Numbered from the stretch's first letter, positions 26,362 to 36,210 are shown. The stretch: DNA of 64,000 bases from an uncultured Bacteroides sp. (GCF_963677685.1 NZ_OY782187.1:159325-223324), one strand, 5' to 3'. Numbers and translations are program-made. The notes: generated by a model not told the origin, from the sequence alone.

Positions 26362-27141
26362 TTAAAACCGAAGGCTGCATTGTATGCCTACGGAATTACC
26401 GGTTTTGTGTCGGTCATTAATAATAGTAGGTTCTAGGTGCATACTTAGATCTGGAGTAATGTCGAAGTTTGAAAGTTCGGCATCTACATAAGCATCGATC
26501 ACTGAAATGATATATACACCAACAAATGCAAATATACTCATATCGCGGTAACGGCGGTATGTATCTTTGCGCTTTTTAAGTATTGTTTGCAGCTGGCTTT
26601 CTGTATAGTTGGAGTTGGGTGGCAACAATTCCAGAAAGCTATTTGAAGTCGGGTCGTCATCCATAATATCCATATAGGCTTGCGAGTAGTCTTTATACAT
26701 CTTATTATTCCAGGTTAAAGCGTAGGCACATCCTGCAAAGCCACCATAAATAATAGGGAGCTTCCAATATTTTCGATTGTATATTTGCCCTCCTCCCGGA
26801 AAGACAAGAGCCAACCATGTGGCTTTACCTGAATCAGGTATCCACTGTTTTACAGGTGAACGTTTTTGTATACTATCCTGCACAGCGTTGATTTGCTTTT
26901 GGGTTTCAGTTTTTGAAGTTAACTGTTTTAAATTCTTTTGATTTACTTTCAGCAGGCTATCGGCACGAAGATGAGTTAGACTGTCACTAGCCAGTGAGTC
27001 ATTTTGCTCAACCTTTCTGTTGCTTATGCGTTTACGCTTTGCGGCCGCTTCTTGAGCATGCGCATCAATTCCTATCGTTAATTGGAGTATACAGAACAAT
27101 AAGATGATGCTGAGATGGTATTTGCTTATTTTTACGATCAT
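26362..27141 (-). CDS. DUF5683 domain protein
   Basis: The 259-residue protein has a signal peptide ending about residue 29 (DAHAQ) and a charged spacer. A hydrophobic region with WLALVFPGGGQIYNRKYWKLP (about 109-129) and a second pair of helices (about 130-145 and 200-215) mark the DUF5683 family of Bacteroidota. Function is unknown; the P-G-x-G-Q-x-Y motif is also found in small membrane-domain proteins such as TM2. It overlaps parB by 4 bases and is followed by mltD after 16, so it is translated with chromosome-partition and wall-cutting proteins. Confidence 0.8.
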   Translation of the reverse strand: MIVKISKYHLSIILLFCILQLTIGIDAHAQEAAAKRKRISNRKVEQNDSLASDSLTHLRADSLLKVNQKNLKQLTSKTETQKQINAVQDSIQKRSPVKQWIPDSGKATWLALVFPGGGQIYNRKYWKLPIIYGGFAGCAYALTWNNKMYKDYSQAYMDIMDDDPTSNSFLELLPPNSNYTESQLQTILKKRKDTYRRYRDMSIFAFVGVYIISVIDAYVDAELSNFDITPDLSMHLEPTIINDRHKTGNSVGIQCSLRF

Positions 27142-28028
27142 TTATTCTTTAGCGTATCAAACATTTCTATAATACGCTCTAATTCTTCTTCGTTGTTGAA
27201 TGGAATGCTTATTTTTCCTTTTCCTTTTTCAGAGCAGGTTAGTTGTACCTTGGTGCTGAAGAAATTAGATAAGTGTTTCTTAAGCATATTAAATTCCTCG
27301 GGTAATTTGCTTCGTTTTGGGGTTATTTTTTTGTTTCCGCTTTTAATAACTTCTCCTTCACTGAGCGCTTTTACAATTTCTTCTACTTTACGAACAGAAT
27401 ATCCATGTTCTAGTATTTCTTCGAAAACTTTAACCTGAAGTTTAGGCTCGGCAAGTGTTATTAATGCTCTAGCGTGTCCCATGTCTATTTGCTTATTCTG
27501 AAGTGCCATTTGTATGGAAGCCGGAAGTTTTAGCAAGCGGAGGTAATTGGCTATGGTAGTACGCTTTTTACCAACACGTTCGCTTAATCTTTCTTGAGTT
27601 AAGTTGTACTGCTCTAACAAGTGCTGATAGGCTAGGGCTATTTCTACAGAATTTAAGTCTTCACGCTGAATATTTTCTATCAGAGCCATTTCCATTACAT
27701 TCTCATCGTCGGCTGTGCGTATATAAGCGGGGATTGTTTCTAAACCTGCTTTAAGCGAAGCTCGATAACGTCGCTCGCCGGCAATAATCTGATATTCTTC
27801 TTCTGAAATCTTGCGCAATGTGATAGGTTGGATAATTCCTATTTCCGAAATGGAATCGCCTAACTCTTGAAGAGCTGTTTCGTCAAACTCACGACGTGGT
27901 TGATTGGGATTGACAGAAATTTTGGATAACTCTATCTCGTTGATAGAAGATGAGCCTTCGGTTTTTACTTCATCCATAGAGAGCAAGGCGTCGAGCCCTC
28001 TTCCTAATGCATTTCTTCTTTGTGGCAT
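27138..28028 (-). CDS. parB: Chromosome-partitioning protein ParB
   Basis: The 296-residue protein has the ParB N-terminal CTPase domain with ISVNPNQPRREFDE (about 36-49), the CTP-binding patches GERRYRASLKAG (about 80-91) and ENIQREDLN (about 114-122). The helix-turn-helix with LSERVGKKRTTIANYLRLLKLP (about 142-163) and a C-terminal dimerisation region follow. It loads at parS and spreads to organise origin segregation with ParA. Nine bases separate it from parA. I found no parS-like TGTTnCACGTGnAACA palindrome in the window. Confidence 0.95.
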   Translation of the reverse strand: MPQRRNALGRGLDALLSMDEVKTEGSSSINEIELSKISVNPNQPRREFDETALQELGDSISEIGIIQPITLRKISEEEYQIIAGERRYRASLKAGLETIPAYIRTADDENVMEMALIENIQREDLNSVEIALAYQHLLEQYNLTQERLSERVGKKRTTIANYLRLLKLPASIQMALQNKQIDMGHARALITLAEPKLQVKVFEEILEHGYSVRKVEEIVKALSEGEVIKSGNKKITPKRSKLPEEFNMLKKHLSNFFSTKVQLTCSEKGKGKISIPFNNEEELERIIEMFDTLKNK

Positions 28029-28037
28029 AATCTTCGT

Positions 28038-28805
28038 TTATTTATTATTTCTTTTGATGAGTTCTTTAGCTAAGGCTAAGTGGTTCTTTGCTCCGGTAGA
28101 ATCTGCATCATAAAGAATTGTGGGAACTCCATAACTAGGGGCTTCGCTTAGTTTTACGTTACGTTGGATAACTGTGTTAAAAACTAATTCCTGAAAATGA
28201 CGTTTTACTTCGTCGTATATCTGGTTCGCTTGGCGTAACCGTGAATCGTACATTGTTAGCAAGAATCCTTCAATTTCCAAAGAAGGGTTTAGCTTTGATT
28301 TAATTATTTTGATTGTGTTCAAGAGTTTACTAATACCCTCCAACGCGAAATATTCGGCTTGCACGGGAATCATTACGGAATCTGCAGCAGTCAGAGCATT
28401 GACTGTGATTAGTCCTAATGAAGGTGAACAATCTATCAGAATATAATCATATTCTTTTTTCAGTGGAGTGAGTACTTCTTTGAGGATTCTTTCGCGATTT
28501 TTTATATTAAGCATTTCTATTTCAGCTCCCACGAGGTTGATATGCGAAGAGATAACTTTAAGTGAGTCAATTTCGGTGTCGTGAATAGCTCTTTTTACAT
28601 CGGCTCTGTCTATAATGCACTCATATATAGTGCATTCCGACTGCTTAATGTCTACTCCTAAACCGGAAGAGGCATTTGCCTGTGGGTCGGCGTCGACAAC
28701 CAATACTCTTTTTTCCATAGTTGCAAGCGAGGCTGCAAGGTTAATGGTAGTTGTTGTTTTACCTACACCACCTTTTTGATTGGCTAAAGCAATTATTTTT
28801 CCCAT
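28038..28805 (-). CDS. parA: Chromosome-partitioning ATPase ParA (Soj)
   Basis: The 255-residue protein has the deviant Walker A KGGVGKTTTTINLAASLA (about 10-27) with both lysines, Walker B-type LIDCSPSLGLITVNAL (about 122-137) and the switch segment VMIPVQAEYFALEG (about 144-157). It is the nucleoid-bound partner of ParB that drives origin movement. It heads the parA-parB-DUF5683-mltD unit. A -7 box TATATTTG lies far upstream at 28967-28974, implying a leader of about 150 bases. Confidence 0.95.
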   Translation of the reverse strand: MGKIIALANQKGGVGKTTTTINLAASLATMEKRVLVVDADPQANASSGLGVDIKQSECTIYECIIDRADVKRAIHDTEIDSLKVISSHINLVGAEIEMLNIKNRERILKEVLTPLKKEYDYILIDCSPSLGLITVNALTAADSVMIPVQAEYFALEGISKLLNTIKIIKSKLNPSLEIEGFLLTMYDSRLRQANQIYDEVKRHFQELVFNTVIQRNVKLSEAPSYGVPTILYDADSTGAKNHLALAKELIKRNNK

Positions 28806-28966
28806 ATGCTTTTAATTTTATGGCAGCGAAATAAGTGATAATAACTTAGAGTGCCTACTAAAAAAGAAGAACTTTACGAAATCTGTTGATAAAACGTGTT
28901 TTTTGTTAATAACTCCAATATTCAGTAAGCAATATTTTAATGCTTGTTCTTCTGTTTTCTAGCACG

Positions 28967-28974
28967 CAAATATA
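28967..28974 (-). promoter_or_regulatory. Bacteroides -7 box for the parA unit
   Basis: The minus strand reads TATATTTG (TAnnTTTG), about 160 bases before the parA ATG. No -33 TTTG is evident. Confidence 0.45.
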
Positions 28975-29139
28975 TATAAATTCATTGAATTAATTGTTTT
29001 TTTTTCACTCACTTGCAGAACATTAAGATTTCTAAACTGCTTTATAGGTACTTTTTATATTTCGGTTTGCAATGCTTTTATTCGTAAGGGTTATTTATGC
29101 TTATGTCTTTTATCATTTTCTTGGTATCTGTTTTTTATC

Positions 29140-29147
29140 TACTTTTG
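29140..29147 (+). promoter_or_regulatory. Bacteroides -7 box for surE-lpxB
   Basis: TACTTTTG fits TAnnTTTG, 27 bases before the surE ATG, with a TTG at 29121-29123 as a possible -33 element (16-base spacer, shorter than usual). Confidence 0.5.
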
Positions 29148-29174
29148 TGGGACTGAATAAATATAGATGACTTA

Positions 29175-29945
29175 ATGGAAAATAAAAGACCGCTGATATT
29201 GGTTTCTAATGATGATGGTGTATCAGCTAAAGGTATTAGTGAGTTTATTAAATTTTTGAGGCCTTTGGGCGATATTGTTGTGATGGCTCCTGATTCGCCC
29301 CGCTCTGGCAGTGGATGTGCTATAACTGTTCCTGTTCCTGTTCATTATCAGTTAGTTCGTCAAGAGGTCGGGTTAACCATCTACAAATGTTCCGGCACTC
29401 CGGCTGATTGTGTGAAGCTTGCTCTTCATACGATTTTGGATTGTACCCCTGATTTAGTGGTCGCTGGTATTAATCATGGAGACAACTCGGGTACAAGTGT
29501 GCATTATTCGGGCACGATGGGAGTGGCTATTGAGGGATGTTTAAAGGGAATTCCTTCCGTTGGTTTCTCGCTTTGTGATCATGGTGCTAACGCTAATTTT
29601 GAACCGTTGAAGGATTTTGTGCGGAAGATTGTTACTGATGTGCTTAGAGAAGGGCTACCTCCTTTAGTTTGTTTGAACGTAAATTTCCCGAATATTCCTA
29701 ACTTTAAGGGTGCTAAAATTTGTGAGCAAGCTAAAGGGCTTTGGAAGAAAGAGTGGGAGCCTTGCCCTCGTTTGAATGACCAGAATTATTTTTGGCTGAC
29801 CGGTGAATTTGTGAATATGGATGAGGAGAATGAACAAAATGATGGATGGGCTCTTGCAAATGGTTATGTTGCGGTAACTCCTATATTGGTTGACATGACG
29901 GCGTATCATTATATGGATCATTTGAAACAGTTACTTCGTGTTTGA
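29175..29945 (+). CDS. surE: 5'/3'-nucleotidase SurE
   Basis: The 256-residue protein opens with [14 protein letters not shown] (about 9-22), whose Asp-Asp pair binds the metal. It continues with [11 protein letters not shown] (about 38-48), [11 protein letters not shown] (about 72-82) and [24 protein letters not shown] (about 98-121). These are the signature blocks of SurE, a cytosolic phosphatase for nucleoside monophosphates linked to stationary-phase survival. The lpxB gene starts 36 bases later in the same direction. Confidence 0.95.
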   Translation: MENKRPLILVSNDDGVSAKGISEFIKFLRPLGDIVVMAPDSPRSGSGCAITVPVPVHYQLVRQEVGLTIYKCSGTPADCVKLALHTILDCTPDLVVAGINHGDNSGTSVHYSGTMGVAIEGCLKGIPSVGFSLCDHGANANFEPLKDFVRKIVTDVLREGLPPLVCLNVNFPNIPNFKGAKICEQAKGLWKKEWEPCPRLNDQNYFWLTGEFVNMDEENEQNDGWALANGYVAVTPILVDMTAYHYMDHLKQLLRV

Positions 29946-29981
29946 TTTTTAATAGTTGGTTTAATCTTAAGTTTATGCTGG

Positions 29982-31115
29982 ATGAAATATTATCTGATTG
30001 TAGGTGAAGCGTCGGGAGATCTGCATGCTTCTCATTTGATGGATGCTTTGCAGCGCGAAGATCCTGAAGCTCAATTTCGTTTTTTTGGAGGAGAGAAAAT
30101 GGCTGAAGTCGGAGGAGAATTAGTTCGGCATTATAAAGATTTAGCCTATATGGGTTTTGTTCCGGTGCTATTGCATTTACGCACAATTTTTGCCAATATG
30201 AAGTTTTGCAAAAGAGATATTATGAATTGGCAACCGGATGTTTTGCTGCTTGTTGACTACCCCGGCTTTAATCTGAATATAGCTAAGTATATACACAGCA
30301 AAACAAATATTCCTGTTTACTATTATATTTCTCCTAAAATTTGGGCATGGAAAGAGTATCGGATAAAGAATATTAAACGCGATGTGGATAAGTTGTTTTC
30401 TATTCTGCCTTTCGAAGTTGATTTTTATCGACATCATAATTATCCGATACATTATGTAGGAAATCCTACCGTTGATGAAGTGTATCGTTTTCGAACTACT
30501 TATAAGGATGCTTTGGCTCAATTTACCGAATGTAATGAATTGGATAATAAAAAAATTATTGCTCTGTTGGCGGGTAGTAGAAAACAGGAAATCAAAGATA
30601 ATCTGCCAGACATGATACGGGCGGCTTCTTCTTTTCCTGATTACCAACTTGTTCTAGCTGCTGCGCCTGGTATAGACCCTGAATATTATAACAGCTTCCT
30701 TGGCGAAACTTCTCTGAAGGTGGTTTACGGACAGACGTATCAGTTGTTGTATCATGCAAAGGCGGCTTTGGTCACTTCGGGTACAGCTACGCTTGAAACA
30801 GCTTTGTTTCTAACTCCTCAGGTCGTTTGTTATCATACTCCTTTGGGAAAAATTATTTCTTTTCTTAAGAAGCATTTTCTAAATGTGAAATTTATCTCTT
30901 TAGTGAATTTAATAGCGAATAAGGAAGTGGTAAAAGAGCTTGTGGCGGATACTATGACTGTGGAAAACATTACTTATGAGTTAGGCCGTCTTCTAAATGC
31001 AAAGGATGTAAGAAGTAGAATGTTGTTTGATTATGAGGAAGTTTTGACTGCGTTGGGAGCTGTTGGTGCCCCTGCACGTGCTGCGGAGCTCATTGTTCGG
31101 TATTTGCGGAAATAG
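29982..31115 (+). CDS. lpxB: Lipid-A-disaccharide synthase
   Basis: The 377-residue protein starts YYLIVGEASGDLHASHLM (about 3-20), the LpxB signature. It also contains VDYPGFNLNIAKY (about 90-102), YYISPKIWAWKEYRI (about 113-127), HYVGNPTVDEV (about 156-166) and the nucleotide-binding LLAGSRKQEI (about 194-203). It joins UDP-2,3-diacylglucosamine and lipid X to form the lipid A disaccharide, as a peripheral inner-membrane enzyme. It is co-directional with surE. Confidence 0.95.
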   Translation: MKYYLIVGEASGDLHASHLMDALQREDPEAQFRFFGGEKMAEVGGELVRHYKDLAYMGFVPVLLHLRTIFANMKFCKRDIMNWQPDVLLLVDYPGFNLNIAKYIHSKTNIPVYYYISPKIWAWKEYRIKNIKRDVDKLFSILPFEVDFYRHHNYPIHYVGNPTVDEVYRFRTTYKDALAQFTECNELDNKKIIALLAGSRKQEIKDNLPDMIRAASSFPDYQLVLAAAPGIDPEYYNSFLGETSLKVVYGQTYQLLYHAKAALVTSGTATLETALFLTPQVVCYHTPLGKIISFLKKHFLNVKFISLVNLIANKEVVKELVADTMTVENITYELGRLLNAKDVRSRMLFDYEEVLTALGAVGAPARAAELIVRYLRK

Positions 31116-31434
31116 ATATCTTATAATGATTTTTTTTTCGTTAGACTTATTTTTTTTTATTCTCTCAATATTTTCTTTTCTCCTATTACTTAGAGGAGAG
31201 CGATCGAAGTATCCTTTCTGTTCTTTTTATTACTTGTTGTAAAATCTGTACAATAGCCTAGATTGTTACACACACAGTAAGGACTAACAAAATAATGTTT
31301 TATTAGTCTTCTGTGCTTTCTGTATATGTCTTTTTGTCTGTGAGTTAGAAATTTATGGAACTTTCTTCTTTTTAATGCTTTGTTAATCACGAAAAAGGGT
31401 TATTTTTGCAGACTGATAATTATCTAAAAAACGT
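31116..31434. other. Intergenic region between lpxB and purB with a hairpin
   Basis: About 319 bases without a gene. A hairpin at 31273-31315 (CACAG...GACTAACAAAA against TTTTATTAGTC...CTGTG) stands apart from either gene and lacks a clean T-run. The purB promoter lies at 31379-31408. A structured small RNA or attenuator is possible but not shown. Confidence 0.4.
31379..31408 (+). promoter_or_regulatory. Bacteroides promoter for purB
   Basis: TTTG (31379-31382), an 18-base spacer and TATTTTTG (31401-31408) match the -33/-7 consensus, 26 bases before the purB ATG. Confidence 0.65.
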
Positions 31435-32781
31435 ATGGAACTTGATTCACTTATGGCTATCTCTCCCATTGATGGTCGCTATAGAGGCAAAGCTGAGGCT
31501 TTAGCTGCTTTTTTTTCAGAATTTGCGCTAATTAAATACCGAGTGCGTGTAGAAGTAGAGTATTTTATAGCTCTTTGTGAATTACCTCTTCCTCAACTCA
31601 AAGAGGTGAATTCTGCGGTTTTTGAATCTCTAAGAGACATTTACCGCAATTTTTCGGAAGAAAACGCCTCGAGAATTAAACAAATAGAAAGCGTAACCAA
31701 TCATGATGTAAAAGCCGTTGAGTATTTTTTGAAAGAAGAATTTGATCGTTTGGGAGGGCTTGCAGAGTATAAAGAATTTATTCATTTTGGACTTACTTCC
31801 CAAGATATAAATAATACTTCTGTTCCATTGTCTGTCAAAGACGCTTTGGAACAAATCTACTTCCCATTTGTTGAAGAATTAATAGCTCAACTGAAGACAT
31901 ATGCTAATGAATGGACTAACGTTCCAATGTTGGCAAAAACTCATGGACAACCTGCCTCTCCAACTCGTTTAGGAAAAGAGATTATGGTTTTTGCATATCG
32001 CATGGAACGCCAGCTAACAGTTTTGAAAGCTTGTCCACTTACAGCAAAGTTTGGGGGAGCGACGGGAAACTATAATGCGCATCATGTAGCGTACCCTGGG
32101 TATGATTGGAAAATTTTTGGCGACCATTTTGTTTCGTCAAAATTGGGTTTGGAGCGAGAGGAATATACTACGCAAATATCCAATTATGATAGTCTGTCAG
32201 CCATTTTTGATGCGATGAAGCGGTTGAATACAATAATGATTGATATGAATCGGGATTTTTGGCAATATATCTCGATGGAATATTTTAAACAAAAAATAAA
32301 GGAGGGTGAAATTGGATCAAGTGCGATGCCTCATAAGGTAAATCCAATTGATTTTGAAAATGCTGAAGGAAATTTGGGAATAGCAAATGCGATATTAGAA
32401 CATTTGGCTGCAAAATTACCTGTGTCACGTTTGCAACGTGATTTGACCGACTCTACTGTTTTGCGTAATGTTGGGGTACCGTTTGCACATGTTTTGATAG
32501 CTATTCAAAGCTCTTTAAAGGGGCTACGGAAACTATTGCTCAATGAATCGGTTATTTATCGTGATTTGGATAATTGTTGGAGTGTAGTAGCTGAGGCGAT
32601 TCAAACAGTACTTCGTCGTGAAGCTTATCCTCATCCTTATGAAGCGTTAAAAGCATTAACACGTACAAATCAATCGATTACAGAAAATTCTATTAAGGAA
32701 TTTATTGAAAATTTAGATGTGAATGAAACAATAAAGAAAGAGTTGAGGAATATCACTCCGCATACTTATACGGGTGTATAA
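31435..32781 (+). CDS. purB: Adenylosuccinate lyase
   Basis: The 448-residue protein has the fumarase/aspartase superfamily signature GSSAMPHKVNPIDFENAEG (about 297-315) with the catalytic Ser. It also has the blocks TSQDINNTS (about 121-129) and KTHGQPASPTRLGKE (about 167-181). It acts twice in purine synthesis, releasing fumarate from SAICAR and from adenylosuccinate. Its form resembles E. coli-type PurB (about 450 residues) rather than the B. subtilis form. It has its own promoter at 31379. Confidence 0.95.
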   Translation: MELDSLMAISPIDGRYRGKAEALAAFFSEFALIKYRVRVEVEYFIALCELPLPQLKEVNSAVFESLRDIYRNFSEENASRIKQIESVTNHDVKAVEYFLKEEFDRLGGLAEYKEFIHFGLTSQDINNTSVPLSVKDALEQIYFPFVEELIAQLKTYANEWTNVPMLAKTHGQPASPTRLGKEIMVFAYRMERQLTVLKACPLTAKFGGATGNYNAHHVAYPGYDWKIFGDHFVSSKLGLEREEYTTQISNYDSLSAIFDAMKRLNTIMIDMNRDFWQYISMEYFKQKIKEGEIGSSAMPHKVNPIDFENAEGNLGIANAILEHLAAKLPVSRLQRDLTDSTVLRNVGVPFAHVLIAIQSSLKGLRKLLLNESVIYRDLDNCWSVVAEAIQTVLRREAYPHPYEALKALTRTNQSITENSIKEFIENLDVNETIKKELRNITPHTYTGV

Positions 32782-32861
32782 CAATCTTTTATTTTTTTGC
32801 AATTGGTGTTACAAATCGGGCCGTGAGGCCAGTATTAATTAAACTTTTTATAAAAATAAAA

Positions 32862-34250
32862 ATGAACACAGAAAATGAAAATTGGCGTGAAAATCTAAAC
32901 GAGGACAAGAGAGACGCCGGCCGTGATGGTGAGAGAAATTTTAATAGAGAAAATCGCCGAATAATAACGAGACCTTCTTTCAATAAACAAGGGAATTATG
33001 ATCGTGAAGGGCAACAAAGACGCCCATATAATCGTCCGGAACATTCCGATAATAATGGTTATCAAGATTCTCGTAACTTTAACAGAGAGGGATCGTCTCG
33101 TCCTTATAGACCGTCCTTCAATAGAGATAATAGGGATAGTACTGATCGTCCTTACCGTCCTTCTTTTAATAGGGATAACAGAGATAATTCTGATCGCCCT
33201 TATCGTCCTAGAATTAATCGCTCAGGAGGAAATGACCGTCCGGAACGTTCTTATAATAGAGAAGATCGCCCTTGGCGTCCTAACAATAATGAGGAGCGTA
33301 AACCTTGGCAAGGTAATCGTTCTAACTCGAATTATGGAAATAGTAATTCATCGTACGGGAGGGGAGAAGGTTATAACAGTCGCCCGTCTCGCCCTAGATT
33401 TAACTCTGATGGGAACAGAGGTCAAGGTGGCTTCTCGCGTCCGATACGTCGCCGTACTGATGACTATGATGCTAATGCTAAATATAGTAGGAAAAAACAG
33501 ATAGAATACAAGGAACAGTTTATTGATCCTAATGAACCAATACGTCTGAATAAATATTTGGCTAATGCAGGGGTGTGCTCTCGTCGTGAAGCTGATGAAT
33601 TTATCACTGCAGGAGTGGTTTCTGTTAATGGAGAAGTTGTAACGGAATTGGGTACGAAGGTTAAACGTTCTGATATCGTGAAGTTTCATGAGGAATCGGT
33701 TTCTATAGAGCGTAAGGTTTATGTGTTATTGAATAAACCCAAAGACTGTGTAACTACTTCTGATGATCCTCAATCTCGCTTGACGGTGTTGGATTTAGTA
33801 AAAGGCGCTTGTGATGAACGTATCTATCCTGTTGGTCGACTGGATCGTAATACTACGGGGGTATTATTACTTACTAATGATGGTGATTTGGCCTCAAAAT
33901 TGACGCATCCTAAGTTCTTAAAGAAAAAAATATATCATGTATATGCTGATAAAAATGTGACTAAGCATGATATGGATCAGATAGCAGCAGGTATTGAGCT
34001 GGAGGATGGAGAGATAAAGGCTGATGCGATCAACTACTCTGATGAGGTGAAGCGTAATCAGGTTGGTATTGAAATCCATTCGGGTAAGAACCGTATTGTA
34101 CGTCGTATCTTTGAGTCGTTGGGCTATAAGGTGACAAAGCTTGATCGTGTTTATTTTGCGGGATTGACAAAGAAAGGTCTTCGCAGAGGAGAATGGCGTT
34201 ATCTTTCTGAACAAGAGGTTAATTTCCTTAGAATGGGATCTTTTGAATAA
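32862..34250 (+). CDS. RluB/RsuA-family pseudouridine synthase with long disordered N-terminal extension
   Basis: The ATG at 32862 is preferred over one at 32823 because the extra residues are hydrophobic and unlike the protein. The first 200 or so of 462 residues are low-complexity Arg/Asn/Asp/Pro/Gly, with tandem copies of [13 protein letters not shown]. An S4 domain ([22 protein letters not shown]) follows, then the RsuA-type catalytic domain with the motif [20 protein letters not shown], whose Asp is the nucleophile. It should convert a uridine in 23S rRNA, probably the RluB site; E or F sites are possible. The basic tail probably binds RNA non-specifically. A perfect palindromic terminator follows at 34271. 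Confidence 0.85.
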   Translation: MNTENENWRENLNEDKRDAGRDGERNFNRENRRIITRPSFNKQGNYDREGQQRRPYNRPEHSDNNGYQDSRNFNREGSSRPYRPSFNRDNRDSTDRPYRPSFNRDNRDNSDRPYRPRINRSGGNDRPERSYNREDRPWRPNNNEERKPWQGNRSNSNYGNSNSSYGRGEGYNSRPSRPRFNSDGNRGQGGFSRPIRRRTDDYDANAKYSRKKQIEYKEQFIDPNEPIRLNKYLANAGVCSRREADEFITAGVVSVNGEVVTELGTKVKRSDIVKFHEESVSIERKVYVLLNKPKDCVTTSDDPQSRLTVLDLVKGACDERIYPVGRLDRNTTGVLLLTNDGDLASKLTHPKFLKKKIYHVYADKNVTKHDMDQIAAGIELEDGEIKADAINYSDEVKRNQVGIEIHSGKNRIVRRIFESLGYKVTKLDRVYFAGLTKKGLRRGEWRYLSEQEVNFLRMGSFE

Positions 34251-34270
34251 CAGCAAATAGAAATAATAGG

Positions 34271-34306
34271 CAACAAAGAGTGAAATTTCACTCTTTGTTG
34301 TTATAT
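34271..34306. terminator. Palindromic terminator between the rluB-like gene and asnS
   Basis: Bases 34271-34300 are a 30-base perfect palindrome (left arm CAACAAAGAGTGAAA), followed by TTATAT. It ends the pseudouridine synthase transcript just before asnS begins. Confidence 0.7.
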
Positions 34307-34330
34307 ATAACAAATATATATAATCGGTTT

Positions 34331-35734
34331 ATGGAAAAAATAGGTAGAACAAAAGTTGTTGACTTGCTAAAGCGGGATGACTTTGGTGTTATGGTTAATG
34401 TAAAAGGATGGGTACGTACTCGCAGAGGTAGCAAACAGATTAATTTTATTGCATTAAATGATGGTTCTACAATAAACAATGTACAGATAGTTGCTGATTT
34501 AACTAAGTTTGATGAAGAGATGCTGAAGTTAATTACTACTGGTGCATGTCTTAGCGTTAATGGTATGCTTGCTGAATCGGTAGGATCTGGACAGAAAGTA
34601 GAAGTCATAGCTCAGGATATTGAGGTATTGGGCGCTTGTGATAATACATATCCGTTGCAAAAGAAAGGTCATTCACTTGAATTTTTAAGAGAAGTGGCTC
34701 ATCTTCGTCCTCGAACGAATACTTTTGGTGCCGTCTTTCGTATTCGCCATAATATGGCTATTGCTATTCATACTTTTTTTCATCAACGTGGTTTCTTCTA
34801 TTTTCATACTCCTATCATTACGGCTTCTGATTGTGAAGGAGCTGGGCAGATGTTTCAAGTGACTACAATGAATTTGTACGATCTCAAAAAAACTGAGGAT
34901 GGAGCTATTGATTATGATAACGATTTTTTTGGAAAGCAAGCTAGTCTTACGGTTTCGGGACAGCTCGAAGGGGAGCTTGCAGCAATGTCTTTAGGTTCTA
35001 TCTATACTTTTGGTCCAACTTTCCGTGCGGAAAATTCTAATACTCCTAGGCATTTAGCAGAATTCTGGATGATTGAACCGGAAGTTGCGTTTAATGAGAT
35101 AGGGGAGAATATGGATCTAGCTGAAGATTTTATTAAATTTTGTGTGCAGTGGGCTTTGGATCATTGTATGGATGATATTAAATTCCTGAATGATATGTTT
35201 GATAAAGAATTGATTGAGCGTTTGAAGTTTGTTGTTTCTCATGACTTTGTTCGTTTGGCATATACAGAAGGAGTTAAAATACTTGAAGAAGCTGTTGCTA
35301 AAGGCCATAAATTTGAGTTCCCTATTTTCTGGGGAGCTGATTTAGCTTCCGAACATGAACGTTATTTGGTTGAGGAACATTTCAATTCTCCGGTTATTCT
35401 TACAGATTATCCTAAAGAGATAAAATCATTCTATATGAAGCAGAATGAAGATGGAAAAACTGTTCGTGCTATGGATGTACTTTTTCCGAAAATTGGAGAA
35501 ATTATTGGGGGATCTCAACGTGAAGAGAATTATGATAAGTTGTGTCAACGAGCTGATAAAATGGGGGTTCCTTCAAAAGATATTTGGTGGTATTTGGATA
35601 CTCGTCGTTTTGGTACTGCGCCTCATTCGGGCTTTGGACTAGGATTTGAACGTTTATTGCTATTTGTTACGGGTATGACTAATATCCGTGATGTAATTCC
35701 TTTCCCTCGTACACCTCGTAATGCTGATTTTTAA
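34331..35734 (+). CDS. asnS: Asparagine--tRNA ligase
   Basis: The ATG at 34331 gives a 467-residue protein starting [13 protein letters not shown]; an earlier ATG at 34280 would lie within the terminator region and add an unrelated tail. It has an N-terminal OB fold ([21 protein letters not shown], about 25-45) and a class II core with [21 protein letters not shown] (motif 2, about 233-253) and [15 protein letters not shown] (motif 3, about 437-451). The sequence is AsnRS rather than AspRS because of the [10 protein letters not shown] motif. It charges tRNA-Asn, consistent with asparagine made by asnA further along. Confidence 0.95.
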   Translation: MEKIGRTKVVDLLKRDDFGVMVNVKGWVRTRRGSKQINFIALNDGSTINNVQIVADLTKFDEEMLKLITTGACLSVNGMLAESVGSGQKVEVIAQDIEVLGACDNTYPLQKKGHSLEFLREVAHLRPRTNTFGAVFRIRHNMAIAIHTFFHQRGFFYFHTPIITASDCEGAGQMFQVTTMNLYDLKKTEDGAIDYDNDFFGKQASLTVSGQLEGELAAMSLGSIYTFGPTFRAENSNTPRHLAEFWMIEPEVAFNEIGENMDLAEDFIKFCVQWALDHCMDDIKFLNDMFDKELIERLKFVVSHDFVRLAYTEGVKILEEAVAKGHKFEFPIFWGADLASEHERYLVEEHFNSPVILTDYPKEIKSFYMKQNEDGKTVRAMDVLFPKIGEIIGGSQREENYDKLCQRADKMGVPSKDIWWYLDTRRFGTAPHSGFGLGFERLLLFVTGMTNIRDVIPFPRTPRNADF

Positions 35735-35751
35735 GCTTCATTAAATAGGAT

Positions 35752-35793
35752 ATTAATAAAAAAGAGACTGTTTTGCAGCCTCTTTTTTATTAA
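35752..35793. terminator. Bidirectional terminator between asnS and folB
   Basis: Arms 35752-35770 and 35776-35793 pair almost perfectly (core AAAAAGAG and CTCTTTTT) around TTTTG, with A/T runs on both sides, so it serves the convergent genes. Confidence 0.8.
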
Positions 35794-35806
35794 TATATTA
35801 GTTTTT

Positions 35807-36175
35807 TTACTCTCTTAGTGATAACATTTCAATGCCTGCGGAATCTATATCAGCTCCCATCGGAGGATTGTTTTTAGATAACTTTAATCTAATCTCTTCA
35901 ATGCTAGGGAATTCTCGAAATAGAGCCTTTACGATACGACCGCAAGCATGTTCGAGGAGTTTCGAAGGAATATTCATTTCTTGTTTAACAACTTCATATA
36001 TGTCTGCGTAGCTTATACTATCTTCTATCTGGTCTGTCTCTATAGCTTTCAAAAAGTCACCTTTCACGCTAAGGTTTATGATAAATGTATTGCCCACTGT
36101 TCTCTCTTGTGGCAAAACTCCATGATAGGCATAGAATACAAGATTTTCGAGGAAAATAGTAGTACTGGTTTTCAT
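35807..36175 (-). CDS. folB: Dihydroneopterin aldolase
   Basis: The 122-residue protein matches FolB: FYAYHGVLPQERTVGNTFIINL (about 13-34) with the conserved His-Gly and Glu, SYADIYEVVKQEM (about 54-66) and KNNPPMGADIDSAGIE (about 100-115) with the catalytic Lys. It splits dihydroneopterin in folate synthesis, in the cytosol as an octamer. A -7 box lies at 36203-36210. It is followed on the same strand by nothing; asnS converges on it. Confidence 0.93.
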   Translation of the reverse strand: MKTSTTIFLENLVFYAYHGVLPQERTVGNTFIINLSVKGDFLKAIETDQIEDSISYADIYEVVKQEMNIPSKLLEHACGRIVKALFREFPSIEEIRLKLSKNNPPMGADIDSAGIEMLSLRE

Positions 36176-36202
36176 TACGTATTTTTATAATAGATATAAA
36201 TG

Positions 36203-36210
36203 CAAAGATA
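36203..36210 (-). promoter_or_regulatory. Bacteroides -7 box for folB
   Basis: The minus strand reads TATCTTTG (TAnnTTTG), 28 bases before the folB ATG. Confidence 0.5.

Larger units (their letters stand above)
28806..29174. other. AT-rich divergent intergenic region between parA and surE
   Basis: This region of 369 bases holds the two divergent -7 boxes listed separately and nothing else I recognise. There is no parS palindrome, DnaA-box cluster, riboswitch or small ORF with a plausible product. Confidence 0.5.

Noticed and set aside
28806-29174. parS site near parAB
   Set aside because: No TGTTnCACGTGnAACA-like palindrome in this gap or elsewhere in the window.
29881-30186. ORFs antisense to surE and lpxB
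   Set aside because: Complete family-length genes occupy the other strand; these are shadows.
33080-33300. Tandem repeat or CRISPR-like array
   Set aside because: The repeats are in-frame codons of the disordered tail of the pseudouridine synthase, with no uniform spacers.
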